A DNA stretch of 64,000 bases from JBBRHQ01 sp963815645. GTDB taxonomy: Bacteria; Actinomycetota; Thermoleophilia; Solirubrobacterales; 70-9. The notes below the pieces were generated by a model that worked only from the letters and a program-made list of their open reading frames with translations, searched no databases and had not been told where the DNA came from. The stretch spans positions 1,302,001-1,366,000 of the forward strand of contig CAWFHL010000001.1 in assembly GCA_963815645.1 (NCBI GenBank). The letters run 5' to 3'. The translations under genes were made by a program, and so were the position numbers. This document shows positions 17,215 through 29,260 of the stretch, piece by piece. Within the stretch, counting starts at the first letter, position 1, and every line of letters begins with the position of its first letter.

Positions 17215-18639
17215 ATGCCAACAACCACCAAAAGACCCCCCAAGGACCTTCCCTCACGTGAAGAAGCGCGAACACGCCGGCAAGGCGGCCCGGGAGAGGA
17301 CTCCCCGCTCAAGCCACGGGGAATGGGAACCGGCTGACGGACGCGAGACCCGGTCAAGGTCCTCGAGGAGCAGGCCAAGAGCCGGGTCCCCGAGCTGGTC
17401 CCGATCCGCTACGGGCGGATGCTGGCCTCGCCCTTCACCTTCTACCGCGGCGCCGCGGCGATCATGGCGATGGACCTCGCGAAGACCCCGGACTCCGGCT
17501 TGCGGTCCAGGCCTGTGGCGATGCCCACCTCTCGAACTTCGGCGTCTTCGCCGCCCCCGACCGCCGCCTGGTCATGGACGTCAACGACTTCGACGAGACC
17601 CTCCCGGGCCGTGGGAGTGGGACGTCAAGCGCCTTGCCGCGAGCTTCGAGATCGCCGGGCGCGACCGCGAATTCACCCCGAAGGAGACCCGGGCCGCCGT
17701 CCTCGGCGCCGTGCGCAGCTACCGCGAGGCGATGCGGGAGTTCGCCGCGATGCGAAACCTCGACGTCTGGTACGCGCGGCTCGACGTCGACGCCCTGCTC
17801 GCCGAGTCTGGCCAAGGTCGCCGACCGCAAGCAGATGAAGGCGGCGCGAAAAGAACGTCGCCAAGGCGGGGAAGAAGAACAGCCTCAGGGCCTTCGACCG
17901 CCTCGTCCACGAGGTCGACGGCGAGCCGCGGATCATCAGCGATCCGCCGCTGCTCGTCCCGGTGCGGGAGATGGTCTCCGACGAACGGCGAGCACGAGCT
18001 CGAGGGGCGGCTCGCAGGAGATGCTCGGCCGCTACCGCGAGAGCCTCAAGGGCGACCGCCGCCACCTCTTCGACAGCTACCGGTTCGTCGACATGGCGCG
18101 CAAGGTGGTCGGGGTCGGCAGCGTCGGGACCCGCGCCTGGGTGCTTTTGATGATGGGCCGCGACGGGCAGGACCCGCTCTTCCTGCAGGCCAAGGAGGCC
18201 GAGGCCTCGGTGCTCGAGCCCCACGTCGGCGCGAGCGAGTTCGGAAACCACGGCGAGCGGGTGGTCGAGGGCCAGTGGCTGATGCAGGCCGCGAGCGACA
18301 TCCTCCTCGGCTGGCTTCCGGCGGTGGGCATCGACGGCCGACGAGCGCGACTTCTACGTGCGCCAGCTCTGGGACGGCAAGCGATCGGTCGAGATCGAGA
18401 CCCTGCCGCCCGAGGGACTGGCGGTCTACGGGCGGGTCTGCGGCTGGACGCTGGCCCGGGCCCACGCCCGATCGGGCGACCGGATCGCGATCGGCGCCTA
18501 TCTCGGCAAGGGCGAGAGCTTCGATCAGGCGATCGCCGACTTCTCCGAGCGCTATGCCGACCAGAACGAGCTCGACTACGGTGCCCTCGCCGACGCCGCC
18601 AAGTCGGGCCGCATCAAGGTGGAGACGGACTTGAACTGA
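17215..18639 (+). CDS. DUF2252 family protein; many frameshifts
   Basis: About 470 residues after joining at least eight frame changes. Recognisable DUF2252 blocks run in order: RVPELVPIRYGRMLASPFTF, YRGAAAIMAMDLA, GDAHLSNFGVF, DVNDFDETLPG, WDVKRLAASFEIAGR, RKVVGVGSVGTRAWVLLM, RQLWDGKRSVEIE and the C-terminal ADFSERYADQNELDYGAL. The family resembles aminoglycoside phosphotransferase/kinase-like folds and has no established reaction. The ATG at 17215 has an AGGAG ribosome-binding site at 17200-17204. The heavy frame damage looks like sequence error, because restoring two or one bases at each point recovers the family sequence. Confidence 0.85.
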
Positions 18640-18826
18640 TCGCTGCGCCGAACGGGTGGGAGTCTTCAGCGCTCCGCTGATTCCGAAGGGAATGAACCTC
18701 GCCATCGCGCCCTGCGCGGACTTGACCCGATTCGCGGATGCCATTCTGGCCCGGATACGGTTGTATTCGATCGAGCGCGGCCCGACAGCGCTGCGCATCA
18801 ACGAATCGAAAGGAGCTCGACGCAAG

Positions 18827-19134
18827 ATGCCATTGATGAGACGAAGCCCACTGATGCGGGCTGCGATGGTCGGCGGCGCTGGTTACGCGGTCGGCAAGAG
18901 GGCGCAGCGGAAATCCGAGCACGAGGCCGAGCAGGACGCACAGATCGCCGGGACCCAGCAGCAGGCGCCCCCGGCGCCTCAGGCACCGTCGGCGCCGGCC
19001 GCGCCGCGCCAGCGGCGATGTCGGACGCGGAGCGAATCGACGCTCTGACCAAGCTCAAGGGTCTGCTCGACGGCGGTGTACTGACCCAGGAGCAGTTCGA
19101 GGCGGAGAAGGCAAAGCTTCTCCCCGGAAGCTGA
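18827..19134 (+). CDS. Small SHOCT-domain protein; one frameshift
   Basis: About 102 residues. The N-terminus MRRSPLMRAAMVGGAGYAVG is a short hydrophobic glycine-rich segment typical of small actinobacterial SHOCT proteins. An Ala/Pro/Gln-rich linker follows. The C-terminal SHOCT domain, KLKGLLDGGVLTQEQFEAEK, is in another frame after a break near 19010. The start has AAAGGAG upstream. SHOCT domains are short oligomerisation modules. The gene is 9 bases before the DUF6325-like gene and probably co-transcribed. The 187 bases upstream hold no clear gene. Confidence 0.82.
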
Positions 19135-19143
19135 GGAGGCGAG

Positions 19144-19677
19144 ATGGCAGCCGAAGAGAACGAATGGGCCCGGTGCAGCTGATGGTCGTCGGCTTTCACG
19201 AGGGCAACTTCTCCGGTGAGATCCTGGAGGAGCTGCGGCGCCTGCGCGAGCACGACATCGTCCGCCTCGTCGACCTGCTGTTCGTGACCAAGGACGCCGA
19301 AGGCAAGGTCACCGCGATCGAGCACAGCGACCTCTCCAAGGAGGAGGCGATGGCCTTCGGGGCGATCGCCGGTGCTCTGGTGGGCCTTGGGGCCGACGGT
19401 GAGGAGGGTGCCGAGGCCGGCGCCCTCGCCGGTGCGCTCGCGACGGAGGATGGAGCGATCTTCGATGAGCGGAGGCCTGGTACCTGGCAGATGCGATCCC
19501 GCTGGGGGACTCGGCCGCGATCGCCCTGATCGAGCACCGCTGGGCGATCCCATTCCGCGATGCGATCCAGCGGGCCGGCGGAGTGGCGCTCGCCGACGAG
19601 TGGCTCCATCCCGAGGACCTGATCGCGGCCGGGGCTCGCGGCAGAGAAGAGGGCGGGTCAGGGCGCTGGCTCAGTAG
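19144..19677 (+). CDS. DUF6325/DUF1269-like small protein; frameshifted
   Basis: About 175 residues. GPVQLMVVGFHEGNFSGEI, LREHDIVRLVDLLFVTKDAEG, a glycine/alanine-rich hydrophobic segment (AFGAIAGALVGLGADG) and, after a break near 19465, ALIEHRWAIPFRDAIQRAGG are typical of small actinobacterial proteins that share a glycine-zipper-like membrane segment. The start ATG at 19144 follows GAGGAGGCG but needs a frame change near 19160; ATG at 19164 is the alternative. The 3' end meets the convergent glutamate decarboxylase and its stop is uncertain. Confidence 0.7.
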
Positions 19678-21062
19678 CCGGTGCCGCGTCTTCATCTGCT
19701 TGCGCTCGGAGGGGTGGGCGCCGCCCTTCTTCTCCAGCGTCGCGCAGGCGTCGTCGATGTCGTCGGCGAGGCGGTCGATCTGCTCGCGGCTCGAGCGTCT
19801 CCTTGACCAGCGCCCGCATGATCTTCACGTCTTCGGCGTTGGGCGGCAGCGTGTAGGCGGGCAGCATCCAGCCGCGCTCGGCCGAGAGCTGCCAGGCGAC
19901 GTCGAACTCGTCGTAGGTCTTCTCGCTCGGCCAGCTTGAAGGCGACCAGCGGCAGCTGCTCCTCGTCGTCGCCGATCAGCTCGAAGTCGCCGCATCGCCT
20001 CGAGCTGCTCGGCCAGCGCCCTGGCGTTCTCCTGCATCGCCTCCATGATGTAGGCGTAGCCCTCGCGCCCGAAGCGGACGAAGTTGTAGTACTGGGCGAG
20101 CACCATCGACGCGCCGGTCGAGAAGTTCAGGGTGAAGGTCGCGTCGGTCTTGCCCGAGGTAGTTCTCGTAGAAGACGAGGTCCTCGGCGAGGTCGCTCTT
20201 CTCGCGGAAGACCAGCCAGCCGATGCCCGGGTAGACGAGCCCGAACTTGTGCCCGGAGACGTTGATCGAGCGCACCTGCTCGAGCCGGAAGTCCCACTCG
20301 GAGTCGGGGTAGAGGAAGGGCCAGACGAAGCCGCCGCTGGCGCCGTCGACGTGGAGCGGGACGTCGAGGCCCCGCTCGCCCTTGATGTCGACGCAGCAGC
20401 TTGTTGATGCCGACGATGTCGTCGGCGTGGCCGGTGAAGGTGGTGCCGAGCACGGCGGCGACGCCGATCGTGTTCTCGTCGAGGTGGGGCTCGACGTCCT
20501 CGGGGCCGATCGTGTACTTGCCCTCCTGCAGCGGCACGATCCGCGGCTCGACGTCGAAGTAGCGGCAGAACTTCTCCCAGACCACGTGGACGTCGCCGCC
20601 GAAGACCAGGTTCGGCTTCTCGACCGGCTTGCGACTCGGCTTCGCGGCGCTCGCTTCCACTTCCACTTCAGCGAGAGCGCGCCGAGCATGATCGCCTCCG
20701 AGGAGCCCTGGGTGCGGGCGCCGGTGGTCTCGCCGGGGGCGTGGAAGAGGTCGGCGAGCATGCGGATGCAGCGCTGCTCGATCTCGGCCGAGATCGGGTA
20801 CTCGGCGTGGTCGATGAAGTTGCGGTAGAGGTTCTCGGCGATGATCCGCTGCGCCTCGGGCTCCATCCAGGTGGTGACGAAGGTGGCGAGGTTGCGCTGC
20901 GGGTCGCCCTCGAGCGCGAGTTCCTCGCCGACCAGCCGCATCGCGTCGAGGGCCGGCATGCCGCTCTCGGGGAAGTGGCCGTCGGGCGCGTCCTCGGTGA
21001 GGAAGCGGTAGTCGGCCGCGAGATCGGGGTCGGCCTTCTCCACGAGCGGATTGACTGGTCAC
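19671..21062 (-). CDS. gad: Glutamate decarboxylase; several frameshifts
   Basis: About 465 residues. DYRFLTEDAPDGHFPESGMP, FVTTWMEPEAQRIIAENLY, PGETTGARTQGSSEAIMLG, GDVHVVWEKFCRYFDVEPR, DVPLHVDGASGGFVWPFLYP and the PLP lysine in INVSGHKFGLVYPGIGWLVF are glutamate decarboxylase signatures. It converts glutamate to 4-aminobutyrate and consumes a proton, a common acid-stress reaction. I place the start at the GTG at 21062, which has GGAGG nine bases upstream (complement of 21072-21076); GTG at 21043 would also work. Breaks occur near 20640, 20400, 20155, 19985, 19930 and 19795. The end MKT-GTGY-stop at 19671 requires one further repair. Confidence 0.88.
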
Positions 21063-21087
21063 CTCTAGCAACCTCCTTTGGCGCTCT

Positions 21088-21283
21088 TCAGCGCAGCTTT
21101 CGGTAGATGAGATACGCCGTCAGGCCTCCCCCGGCGAGGATCACGACGATTCCGGCAATGGGGCCGATGAAAAAGAAGGCGAGCAGGATCGCGATCGATC
21201 AACAGTCCCGCGATTCCCGCCACATAGAGGCCGAGTAGATCGGAATCGGGAGGAGTCCCGCTGTCAGGCACGCCCCGGTTCAT
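21088..21283 (-). CDS. Small two-helix membrane protein; one frameshift
   Basis: About 65 residues. DLLGLYVAGIAGLLI is the first hydrophobic segment. After a break near 21197, AILLAFFFIGPIAGIVVILA and GGLTAYLIYRKLR give a second membrane helix and a basic end. I do not recognise a family. It lies between glutamate decarboxylase and the DUF7144-like gene on the same strand, separated from the latter by a strong hairpin. Confidence 0.6.
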
Positions 21284-21287
21284 ATCA

Positions 21288-21316
21288 GGCGCAGCCGGCC
21301 GGCGGCCGGCTGCGCC
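21288..21316 (-). terminator. Perfect 13-bp hairpin, probable terminator
   Basis: GGCGCAGCCGGCC at 21288-21300 is the exact complement of 21304-21316, with a three-base GGC loop. It sits six bases beyond the stop of the DUF7144-like gene and five bases before the start of the small membrane protein gene. It therefore likely ends the former transcript. Strand is assigned from the gene order; the hairpin is symmetric. Confidence 0.6.
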
Positions 21317-21322
21317 GATGGC

Positions 21323-21709
21323 CTACGCGCTCCGACGGCCCCCGTAGGCGAGCAGGCCGTAGACGACCAGGATGTCGATCCCGAAGATCGCCAGGGAGAG
21401 GAATGGTGCCCCCGGCAACCAGAGCAGCATCAGGATCATGTTGAGGCTGGCGCCGATCACACCGATCCAGCGCCCGAACTCGCCCCGGCCCCAGATCGAG
21501 ACGGCGGCGATCAGCTGCACCACGCCGATGATCAACACCACCCAGCCCCAGGTCTTTAGGTTGGTGATCACGTACTTGGCGTTGTCTGTGAAGAACGTCG
21601 ATTGATCGATCGCAGCGATTCCATAGATAACGTTGAGGACACCGGCGATTGCGACCATCGTTCCGGCGAACAGCAGCCAGCCGGAACCCTTCTCGGTCTC
21701 CGCGTTCAT
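21323..21709 (-). CDS. DUF7144-like four-helix membrane protein
   Basis: An intact 128-residue protein with four membrane helices: WLLFAGTMVAIAGVLNVIYG, WGWVVLIIGVVQLIAAVSIW, IGVIGASLNMILMLLWLPG and LAIFGIDILVVYGLLAYG. These resemble the small actinobacterial DUF7144 family, whose function is unknown. The ATG at 21709 has GGAGG eight bases upstream. The hydrophilic loop TFFTDNAKYVITNLKT lies between helices one and two. Confidence 0.8.
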   Translation of the reverse strand: MNAETEKGSGWLLFAGTMVAIAGVLNVIYGIAAIDQSTFFTDNAKYVITNLKTWGWVVLIIGVVQLIAAVSIWGRGEFGRWIGVIGASLNMILMLLWLPGAPFLSLAIFGIDILVVYGLLAYGGRRSA

Positions 21710-21799
21710 GGACAACCTCCGTTTGTTGGTTTGTGGAACACATCCGCGCTGCGACTGCAATTTCGCCCATCGAGCGGATTCCCCCCGGTAGCCGGCAGC

Positions 21800-23410
<1,611 letters not shown>

Positions 23411-23435
23411 GGTCAGCGCATCCTCTGCGCCCTCC

Positions 23436-24851
23436 TAGGGGGTCTTGGTCACGGTCGGCGGGTCCCAGCCGCTGCCGTCGAAGATCCCGGGGATCGCGAT
23501 TCGGGTCGGCTGGTAGAGCCGCATCGTCAGCCTGAAGGGGCGCCGGCAGGGGACGGGAGCCAGTTCTTCGCCTTGACGGGTCGGAGGGCTGGGTGCTCTG
23601 CACGTAGAGGTCTAGCGAACCGTCCGGGATTGAACTCAGGTCGCTGCGGTCACGAGGGCATAGCGGTCGATCGGGTTGGGGACGAGGAAGCCGCGGCGTC
23701 ATACAGGGTAAGGGACCAGAAGGCTCGGCCGGAGGAAATGGCCGGGGCCGAAATGGACCACGTAGCCCTTGGAACCGTTCAGCGGGAGGAAGTGTCGGTC
23801 TGGGCAACCGGGTAGATCGCTTCGGCGGGTGAGCTCTCCAAGGCCACCTGGGTGATCAGCGCCCGGAAGTCGTAGTCGGCCCCGTAGCGGCCTGTGGGCA
23901 ACATCAGCCATCCATTGTGCTGCGGCGCCTCTGTAGAGGTAGCGGGCGATGACCTCGTTCTGGATCAGCCCGGGGCCGGCGGCGACCGCGTCGATCATCC
24001 CTTCCTGGTGTCGGCGCCCAGTGAGGCGTCGGCCGAGGGCGGCTACCGGGTCCGACTCCGATCCCGGCGAGCTCGCCAGCTCCGCCCGGTCGGCAGTCGG
24101 CGGCGGGAACCTCTTCAGCAGCCGTCCGAGCCGGTCAAAGAAATGAAGGCCCGCCGGCATCGGCACGTCGTTGGGGGTCGTGTCCGGGTGCTTGGGCCGG
24201 TTGGCCGGTAGTGGGTGCCGTAGCGGCTCAGCGGGGTGATCTTGTAGCGGTTCTGGATCTTGAGTGCCGTCAGGTCGGCGGGTCCGAAGTTGATCGTCCG
24301 CCCGATGATCCAGAGCCGGTCGTAACGGCTCTTGATCCGGCGCGTCCCCTGGGGATCTTCATCTTTGTGCTGACCGGGGCCGGTGACGACATAATAGCCC
24401 GGTTTGGTCTTGGGGACCGTACCGAGGTTCAGGAAGTCCTCGGTGTAAGGGTCATAGAGCGGGATCACGAAGTAACGGTTCACCTTGGGGATGTGGATCA
24501 CCATCGGCTGCCGCCTCAGGTCGAGCCAGGCGATCGAGTAGGGCGTGTCGTTGTTCGGCGCGACCACATCGCGGGCGTCCGCGTCGGCGAGCTTCCTCAC
24601 GTGGCTGAAACGGTTGACCGGACCGCGTCCCTTGCCGTCCGGGAAGTTGACGGAGGTCTGGGTCCGGAACGTCTGGTCCTCCTTGACCAGGGGGGGGCCG
24701 TACTTCCAGGCCTGAGGCCGAGGTCGTAGCCGACTGGTAGTCGGGACTGCCGGCTCTCGCCTGGGAGGTGGTCGAGCCCAGGATCGCGAGCGCGGTTAGG
24801 ACCGGCACGGCTGCTGCGAGGCGGAAGCGGGCCGGGGACGATCCTGCTCAT
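23436..24851 (-). CDS. Secreted DUF1254/DUF1214 protein; several frameshifts
   Basis: About 470 residues. After a break in the signal peptide near 24830, RLAAAVPVLTALAILGSTTS and cleavage near QARA indicate export. VVAPNNDTPYSIAWLDLRRQ, HIPKVNRYFVIPLYDPYTED and YDRLWIIGRTI make up the DUF1254 half. After breaks near 24180, 23900 and 23700, FLPLNGSKGYVVHFGPGHF, GSLDLYVQSTQPSDP and the end DPPTVTKTP make up the DUF1214 half. Such proteins occur near membrane and xenobiotic genes; no reaction is established. Confidence 0.83.
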
Positions 24852-24883
24852 CGGGTAGTCGACAATTCCCGACGAGATAGTTG

Positions 24884-26564
24884 CTATGCGCCCGCCCGGG
24901 CTTCGACGCCGGGGGAACCAACTGTAGGATGGCCGGGAGCTCGCTCGGGGTCAGGCGGGAACTCCCGCGCCGTCTGCCGGCGCAGGATCTCGATGCCCAC
25001 CACGGCGAGCGCAGCGAGAATGAGGACCACGAGGACCTGACCGAGATTGTTGATCGTCGGGAGGAACGACAGCCAGACCAGGAAGACAAAGGCCACAACC
25101 GCATAGACGACAACCGGGCGGTCGCGTAGGTACGGCGCGAGGAAGCGTCGCACGGCGACCTCGTGGCGGCCGGGCCCTGCAGAAGCCCCCGACGATGAAC
25201 CCCAGGCCGATCACGAGTACGAACAGCGCCCGCTGTCGCAGCCCCGCGGAGAAGATGTTCCAGACGGCGCTGATGGCCGGCTTGACCGCGTCGGAGCTCG
25301 CCACCGAATCGGTGACCGCACTGCCGAGCAGGCGCCTCGCCAGCAGGGTGAGCAACGTTGCCCCCAGGATCCCGCCTCCGGCTGCCATTAGCGCCTCGCG
25401 GCGCCATCCCTTCGCCAGGTAGATCGCGCCCAGGTACAGCAAGAGCGTCAGCAGCGGCAGCACGAAGCCGAGGCTGCGCAGCACGCTCACGAGGTCCTGG
25501 AGCCCGCTCAGCTGGCTGGACTTCATCACGACGAGCTCGCCCGGGCGTGAAGCGCCTGACGGTTGAGCAGCGTGGTGATGCGTGTCTGGAGGGAGGCGAG
25601 CGCGGGGAGAGCTTGATGATGTTTGCCTGCCTCGGATCCTTGAGCACTGCGGCGACCCGTTGCAGTAGTCCCGTCAGCCGTTTGTCGAGCTGGGCCAGAC
25701 GGCCCTGGACGTCGGACACCTTGCTCTGGAGCTGGGCGGGGGCCTTCGGCAGAATGCCCTTGATCTTCTGCTCGAGGCTCCGGACCGTCGCCTGGAGCTG
25801 GGCGGCGTCCGTTTGGAGCGTCTGGAGGTTCTGTTGCGTCTGCGGGCTGAGGGTGCCCGCCTGCGCCTGGGAGAGGGTCGCTCGCGCTGACTCGATCCGG
25901 GTCTGGGCCGTGGTCAAGCGCTGCTTCAGCTCCGTCGAGTACTGCTGAATGAGGCCCTGGATCTGGGAGATCGTCGCGGGGTATACCCCGAGGCGGGTGG
26001 CAAGGTCGGCGACGAAGCTCCCGTATTCGACCGTGACCACGCCGCCTTGGGTCGAGACGAACTGGTCCTTGTTCTCGATCAGGTCGACGAACTGCTGCTG
26101 CGCCCGACCGACCGCTGTGGAGACGAGGGCCTGAACCTGAGGCGAGGCGAGCGCCGTCTGCGCGACGTTCGTGGCGAGCTGTTGCGTCGCCGCCGTGACC
26201 GGAGCGGCGAGCGGCTGGGCGGCGCTGGGCAGCTTCTGCTGGATTTGGGCCTGGACGTTGACGTTGGCGTAGAGCTGATCGACCGCGAAGATGCTGAGCT
26301 GTTCCTGGACGTCTTTGTTCTTGAGGATCTCGTCGGTCTGATTGGACAGCTCGCCCGAGCTGAGGGCCTCGGTCTGAACCCAGTTCGCGATCATCGAGAC
26401 GACCAGCACCACTGACGCGAACACGACGAGGGCCCACACGAGGGCGCGGTGGCGATGCTTCGGGTCTTGCGCCGCGCGATCCTCCGTGCGCTGGCTCCCG
26501 GCGGACTCAGGCGCGGGTGCCGAGGCTCGCTCGGGGGCGGGGTGGTGTCGGGCTGGTCGGGCAT
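24884..26564 (-). CDS. Large membrane protein with a periplasmic coiled coil, family not recognised; several frameshifts
   Basis: About 560 residues. A Pro/Glu-rich cytoplasmic start (DQPDTTPPPSEPRHPR) leads into one membrane helix near 26400 (LVVFASVVLVVSMIANWV). A long extracytoplasmic domain follows: NKDVQEQLSIFAVDQLYANV, a Gln/Ala-rich helical region and a predicted coiled coil at about 25700-25950. Four C-terminal helices follow (SLGFVLPLLTLLLYLGAIYL, ALFVLVIGLGFIVGGF, VYAVVAFVFLVWLSFLP, VLVVLILAALAVVGIEIL). Breaks lie near 26450, 25610, 25535 and 25175. Related membrane proteins occur in actinobacteria without a name. Confidence 0.72.
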
Positions 26565-26610
26565 GCTCGGAGGGCTAGCGAGTCGAGGACCTAGCGGGGC
26601 GCCTGGTCCT

Positions 26611-26721
26611 TCAGCCTCTCTCCCCCTCCTCCAACTCGGTGATCTCGATCGTCCGAGCTGACGCCTCCACGGGTTCGCCGTCAGATCCAGAATCGGGGTT
26701 CGCTTGTTCATCGAGTTGCAT
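26611..26721 (-). CDS. Possible 36-residue acidic peptide
   Basis: An ATG at 26721 opens a 36-codon frame ending at 26611. The product is strongly acidic (MQLDEQANPDSGSDGEPVEA, then EITELEEGERG). It lies between the ClC gene and the coiled-coil membrane protein gene, on the same strand. The upstream bases contain only a weak ribosome-binding site. It could be real or chance. Confidence 0.3.
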   Translation of the reverse strand: MQLDEQANPDSGSDGEPVEASARTIEITELEEGERG

Positions 26722-26754
26722 CCACCGTTCACTCGCCGTGGGATTGCGCCAACC

Positions 26755-28145
26755 CTATTCCAAGATGCACCATTGCGGTTCGGTGGAAACGCTGCCACGG
26801 TGCTCAGGTCGCCGCGGTGGTTCCCCGGCTGTCCAGGTAACGGAGAACGCCAACGCGACCAGGTAGGCGACGATCACGCCGACGATGATCAGCGGGCCCG
26901 GAGCCCAGTCCCGATTGGGAGGTGAGGAGCAGCGCCAGGGTGACTCCGGAGAGCGGCAGCTTCAACGCCGCGGCCGTCGCGGCTCCGATCCCGACCGCGA
27001 CCGCCGGGGTCGTCTCGAATCCGGGCAGATGCGCCGCGGCGAGCCCGGCGGCGGCGCCGAGGAAGATCGCCGGGAAGATCGGGCCGCCCCGGAATCCCGC
27101 CAGCGAGACCGAGTAGGCGAGACCCTTGAAGGCGAGAGGGCGATCAATGCGCCGACCGAATACGCCGAAGCGTGTGTCACAAGCCCGCCGACCTGGTCCT
27201 GACCGGAGAAGAGGACCTCGCTGATCGGGTGGTCGGTGATCTCGGAGAAGCCGATGCGAGGCCGGCGATGATCAGCCCGCCGACCGGGGTGAGGAGGAGC
27301 GGCCGTCGCTGAATCACATCCACGAGTGGCCTGGCAAGCGCGAAGATGACGATGATCAGGACCGCGACGGCGACGGCGAACGGGATCGTCCAGAGGAAGT
27401 CGGTGAGGTCGGGACGGGCGAACTCGGGCAGCGGCAGGACCCCGATCGAGATGTCGCTGGTGCTGAGGCCGGTCCAGGAGCCCATCCCGACCGAGACAGC
27501 GAGCCGATGCCCGCCGCCATCAGCCCGGGGACGAGGATGATCTTCAGCTGTCGAGCCGCCGATCCCGATCGCCTCGATCAGGATGATCGCCGCGATCAGC
27601 GGAGAGCCGAAGAGGAAGGAGACGGCGGCGAAGGTGGAGGAGGCGGCGACGATCTCGACCACCTGCGGCGGGGCGTCCTTCTGCAGACGCCTGCCGCGAA
27701 AATCCCGAGCCCTCCCCCCATCGCGATCAGCGGCGCCTCCGGTCCGACCACGGCGCCGAGGCCGATCGAGGCCAGCGCCGCGAGGATCACCCCGGGAATC
27801 GCCTCCGGTCCGAGCTGCTCGGTGCTCAGCCCGTTCGCCGGAGTGTGACCGCCGTTGCCGGGCAGGCGGGTGATCGCCGCTGCGGTGATCAGCCCGGCGA
27901 TCCCGAGGACGACCAGATACCACCAGTTCGGCGCCCCGTGGTCGTAGCCGAGGTCCTTGGGCAGGTCCGTGAACACCCCGGTCTGAATCTGGTGCACCAG
28001 CTCGAGGAAGCACCAGGCGACAAGCGAGGTGATCACGCCGACGATCGCGACGAAGACGAGCAGCACGGCGAAGCGGCGGTTCGCCATCACCTCCGCGGGG
28101 TCGGGCTCCCCCTGGGCCCGGCGGGGGCTTCCGGAGCTCAGCCAT
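26755..28145 (-). CDS. ClC family chloride channel/transporter; several frameshifts
   Basis: About 460 residues with the ClC multi-helix layout. After a hydrophilic start and a break near 28110, NRRFAVLLVFVAIVGVITSL opens the first helices. LGAVVGPEAPLIAMGGGLG corresponds to the GREGP anion-site loop, here GPEAP. GSPLIAAIILIEAIGIGG, VGGLIIAGLA and AGFRGGPIFPAIFLGAAAGL, the counterpart of the GxFxP loop, follow across further frames. Breaks are near 27690, 27545, 27260 and 27140. The gene moves chloride or another anion. Its start overlaps the end of the flippase gene by eight bases. Confidence 0.85.
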
Positions 28146-29250
28146 CTCGCGCCCCGGGCCCGCCCAGCTTCTCGCGCTTGCGTTTCTTCCGTTCCTCGCT
28201 CATCTCCCGGCTGCGTACCTTCGCATCTCCGTAGGAGGACTCGACCAGGGCCTTGCCGCCCGACCAGCCGAACACCCAGGAGACCATGATCACCGCGAAG
28301 ACCACGTTCCAGGCCGTGGTGATCAGCTGCTGTGCCGCCGAGTAGGCGGTCGCGGTCGACGGCGTCGTCTCTTCCTCGAGCGCCGCCGTGTTCATCGCCT
28401 GGTTGACGCCGACTCCCCCCGGGGTGACCGAGACGGAGTTGGAGATCGAGTTGGAGGCGGTGACGGTGGCGACGTTGTGGAAGGTGACCGGGATCCCGTA
28501 GGCGCCGAGGAAGACGGCGATCACCCCGAGCTTCGCGAGGTAGCTGCCGAGCTCGGGCAGCGCCACCCGGTCGAGCAGGCCGGCGCGGGCTGCGCAGGAC
28601 GGCGCCGCCGGTGATCAGCTGGGCGCGCAGCTTCTCGGTGCGCCGCCAGAAGACGCGGGCCAGGATCGCGATCAGGAGGACGGCCCCGACCGCGATCAGG
28701 GCGATCAGGCCGGTGTGGTCGGAGAGGAAGCCGAGCTTGATCGAGAAGGAGCCGGCGACCGTGAGGAAGAGGTAGAGGTAGAGGGCGACGTTGAAGACCG
28801 AGAAGGGGATCTTCTGCACGACCAGGCCGGAGAAGAGCGGCGGCGAAGGTCGCGCAGGCGAACAGGGTCGAGAACATCAGCCAGCATCACGAAGGTGCCG
28901 ATGTTGGCCGGCAGGAAGCCGTTGAGCGCCACCGCCGTCGCGTAGCAGGCGAGCACCACGCGGTAGGGAATCGCGATCCCGGGGGAAGGCGGCACGCAGG
29001 ATCCCGACCCAGGCGAGCGCGACGAGCGCCGTCTGCACGGTCTGCAGGACGACCCGGAGACGACCGCCCAGGGCGGGACCTCGCGGATCTTCTCGAAGAG
29101 GTCATGGATCCAGTCGGAGACCGGGATCCCGACCAGGTCGAGGATGAAGATCGCGAGGGCGACGCCACCGACCCAGGCGAGGATCCGCAGCAACCTCCGG
29201 CGAGCGGGCCGCGCCCTGCTGGTTGATCGCCGCGGCGCCGGTCGCCCCAT
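28138..29250 (-). CDS. YbhN/AglD-type (UPF0104) membrane flippase; several frameshifts
   Basis: About 370 residues, 7-8 membrane helices. LAIFILDLVGIPVSDWIHDL, AVALNGFLPANIGTFVML and SVTPGGVGVNQAMNTAALEE are the conserved blocks of lysylphosphatidylglycerol synthetase TM-region/UPF0104 proteins, which are thought to flip polar lipids or lipid-linked sugars. Breaks lie near 29060, 28985, 28880, 28840 and 28590. The C-terminus is basic (RSREMSEERKKRKREKLG). It is upstream of and coupled to the ClC gene. Confidence 0.82.
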
Positions 29251-29260
29251 CGCGCCGATC

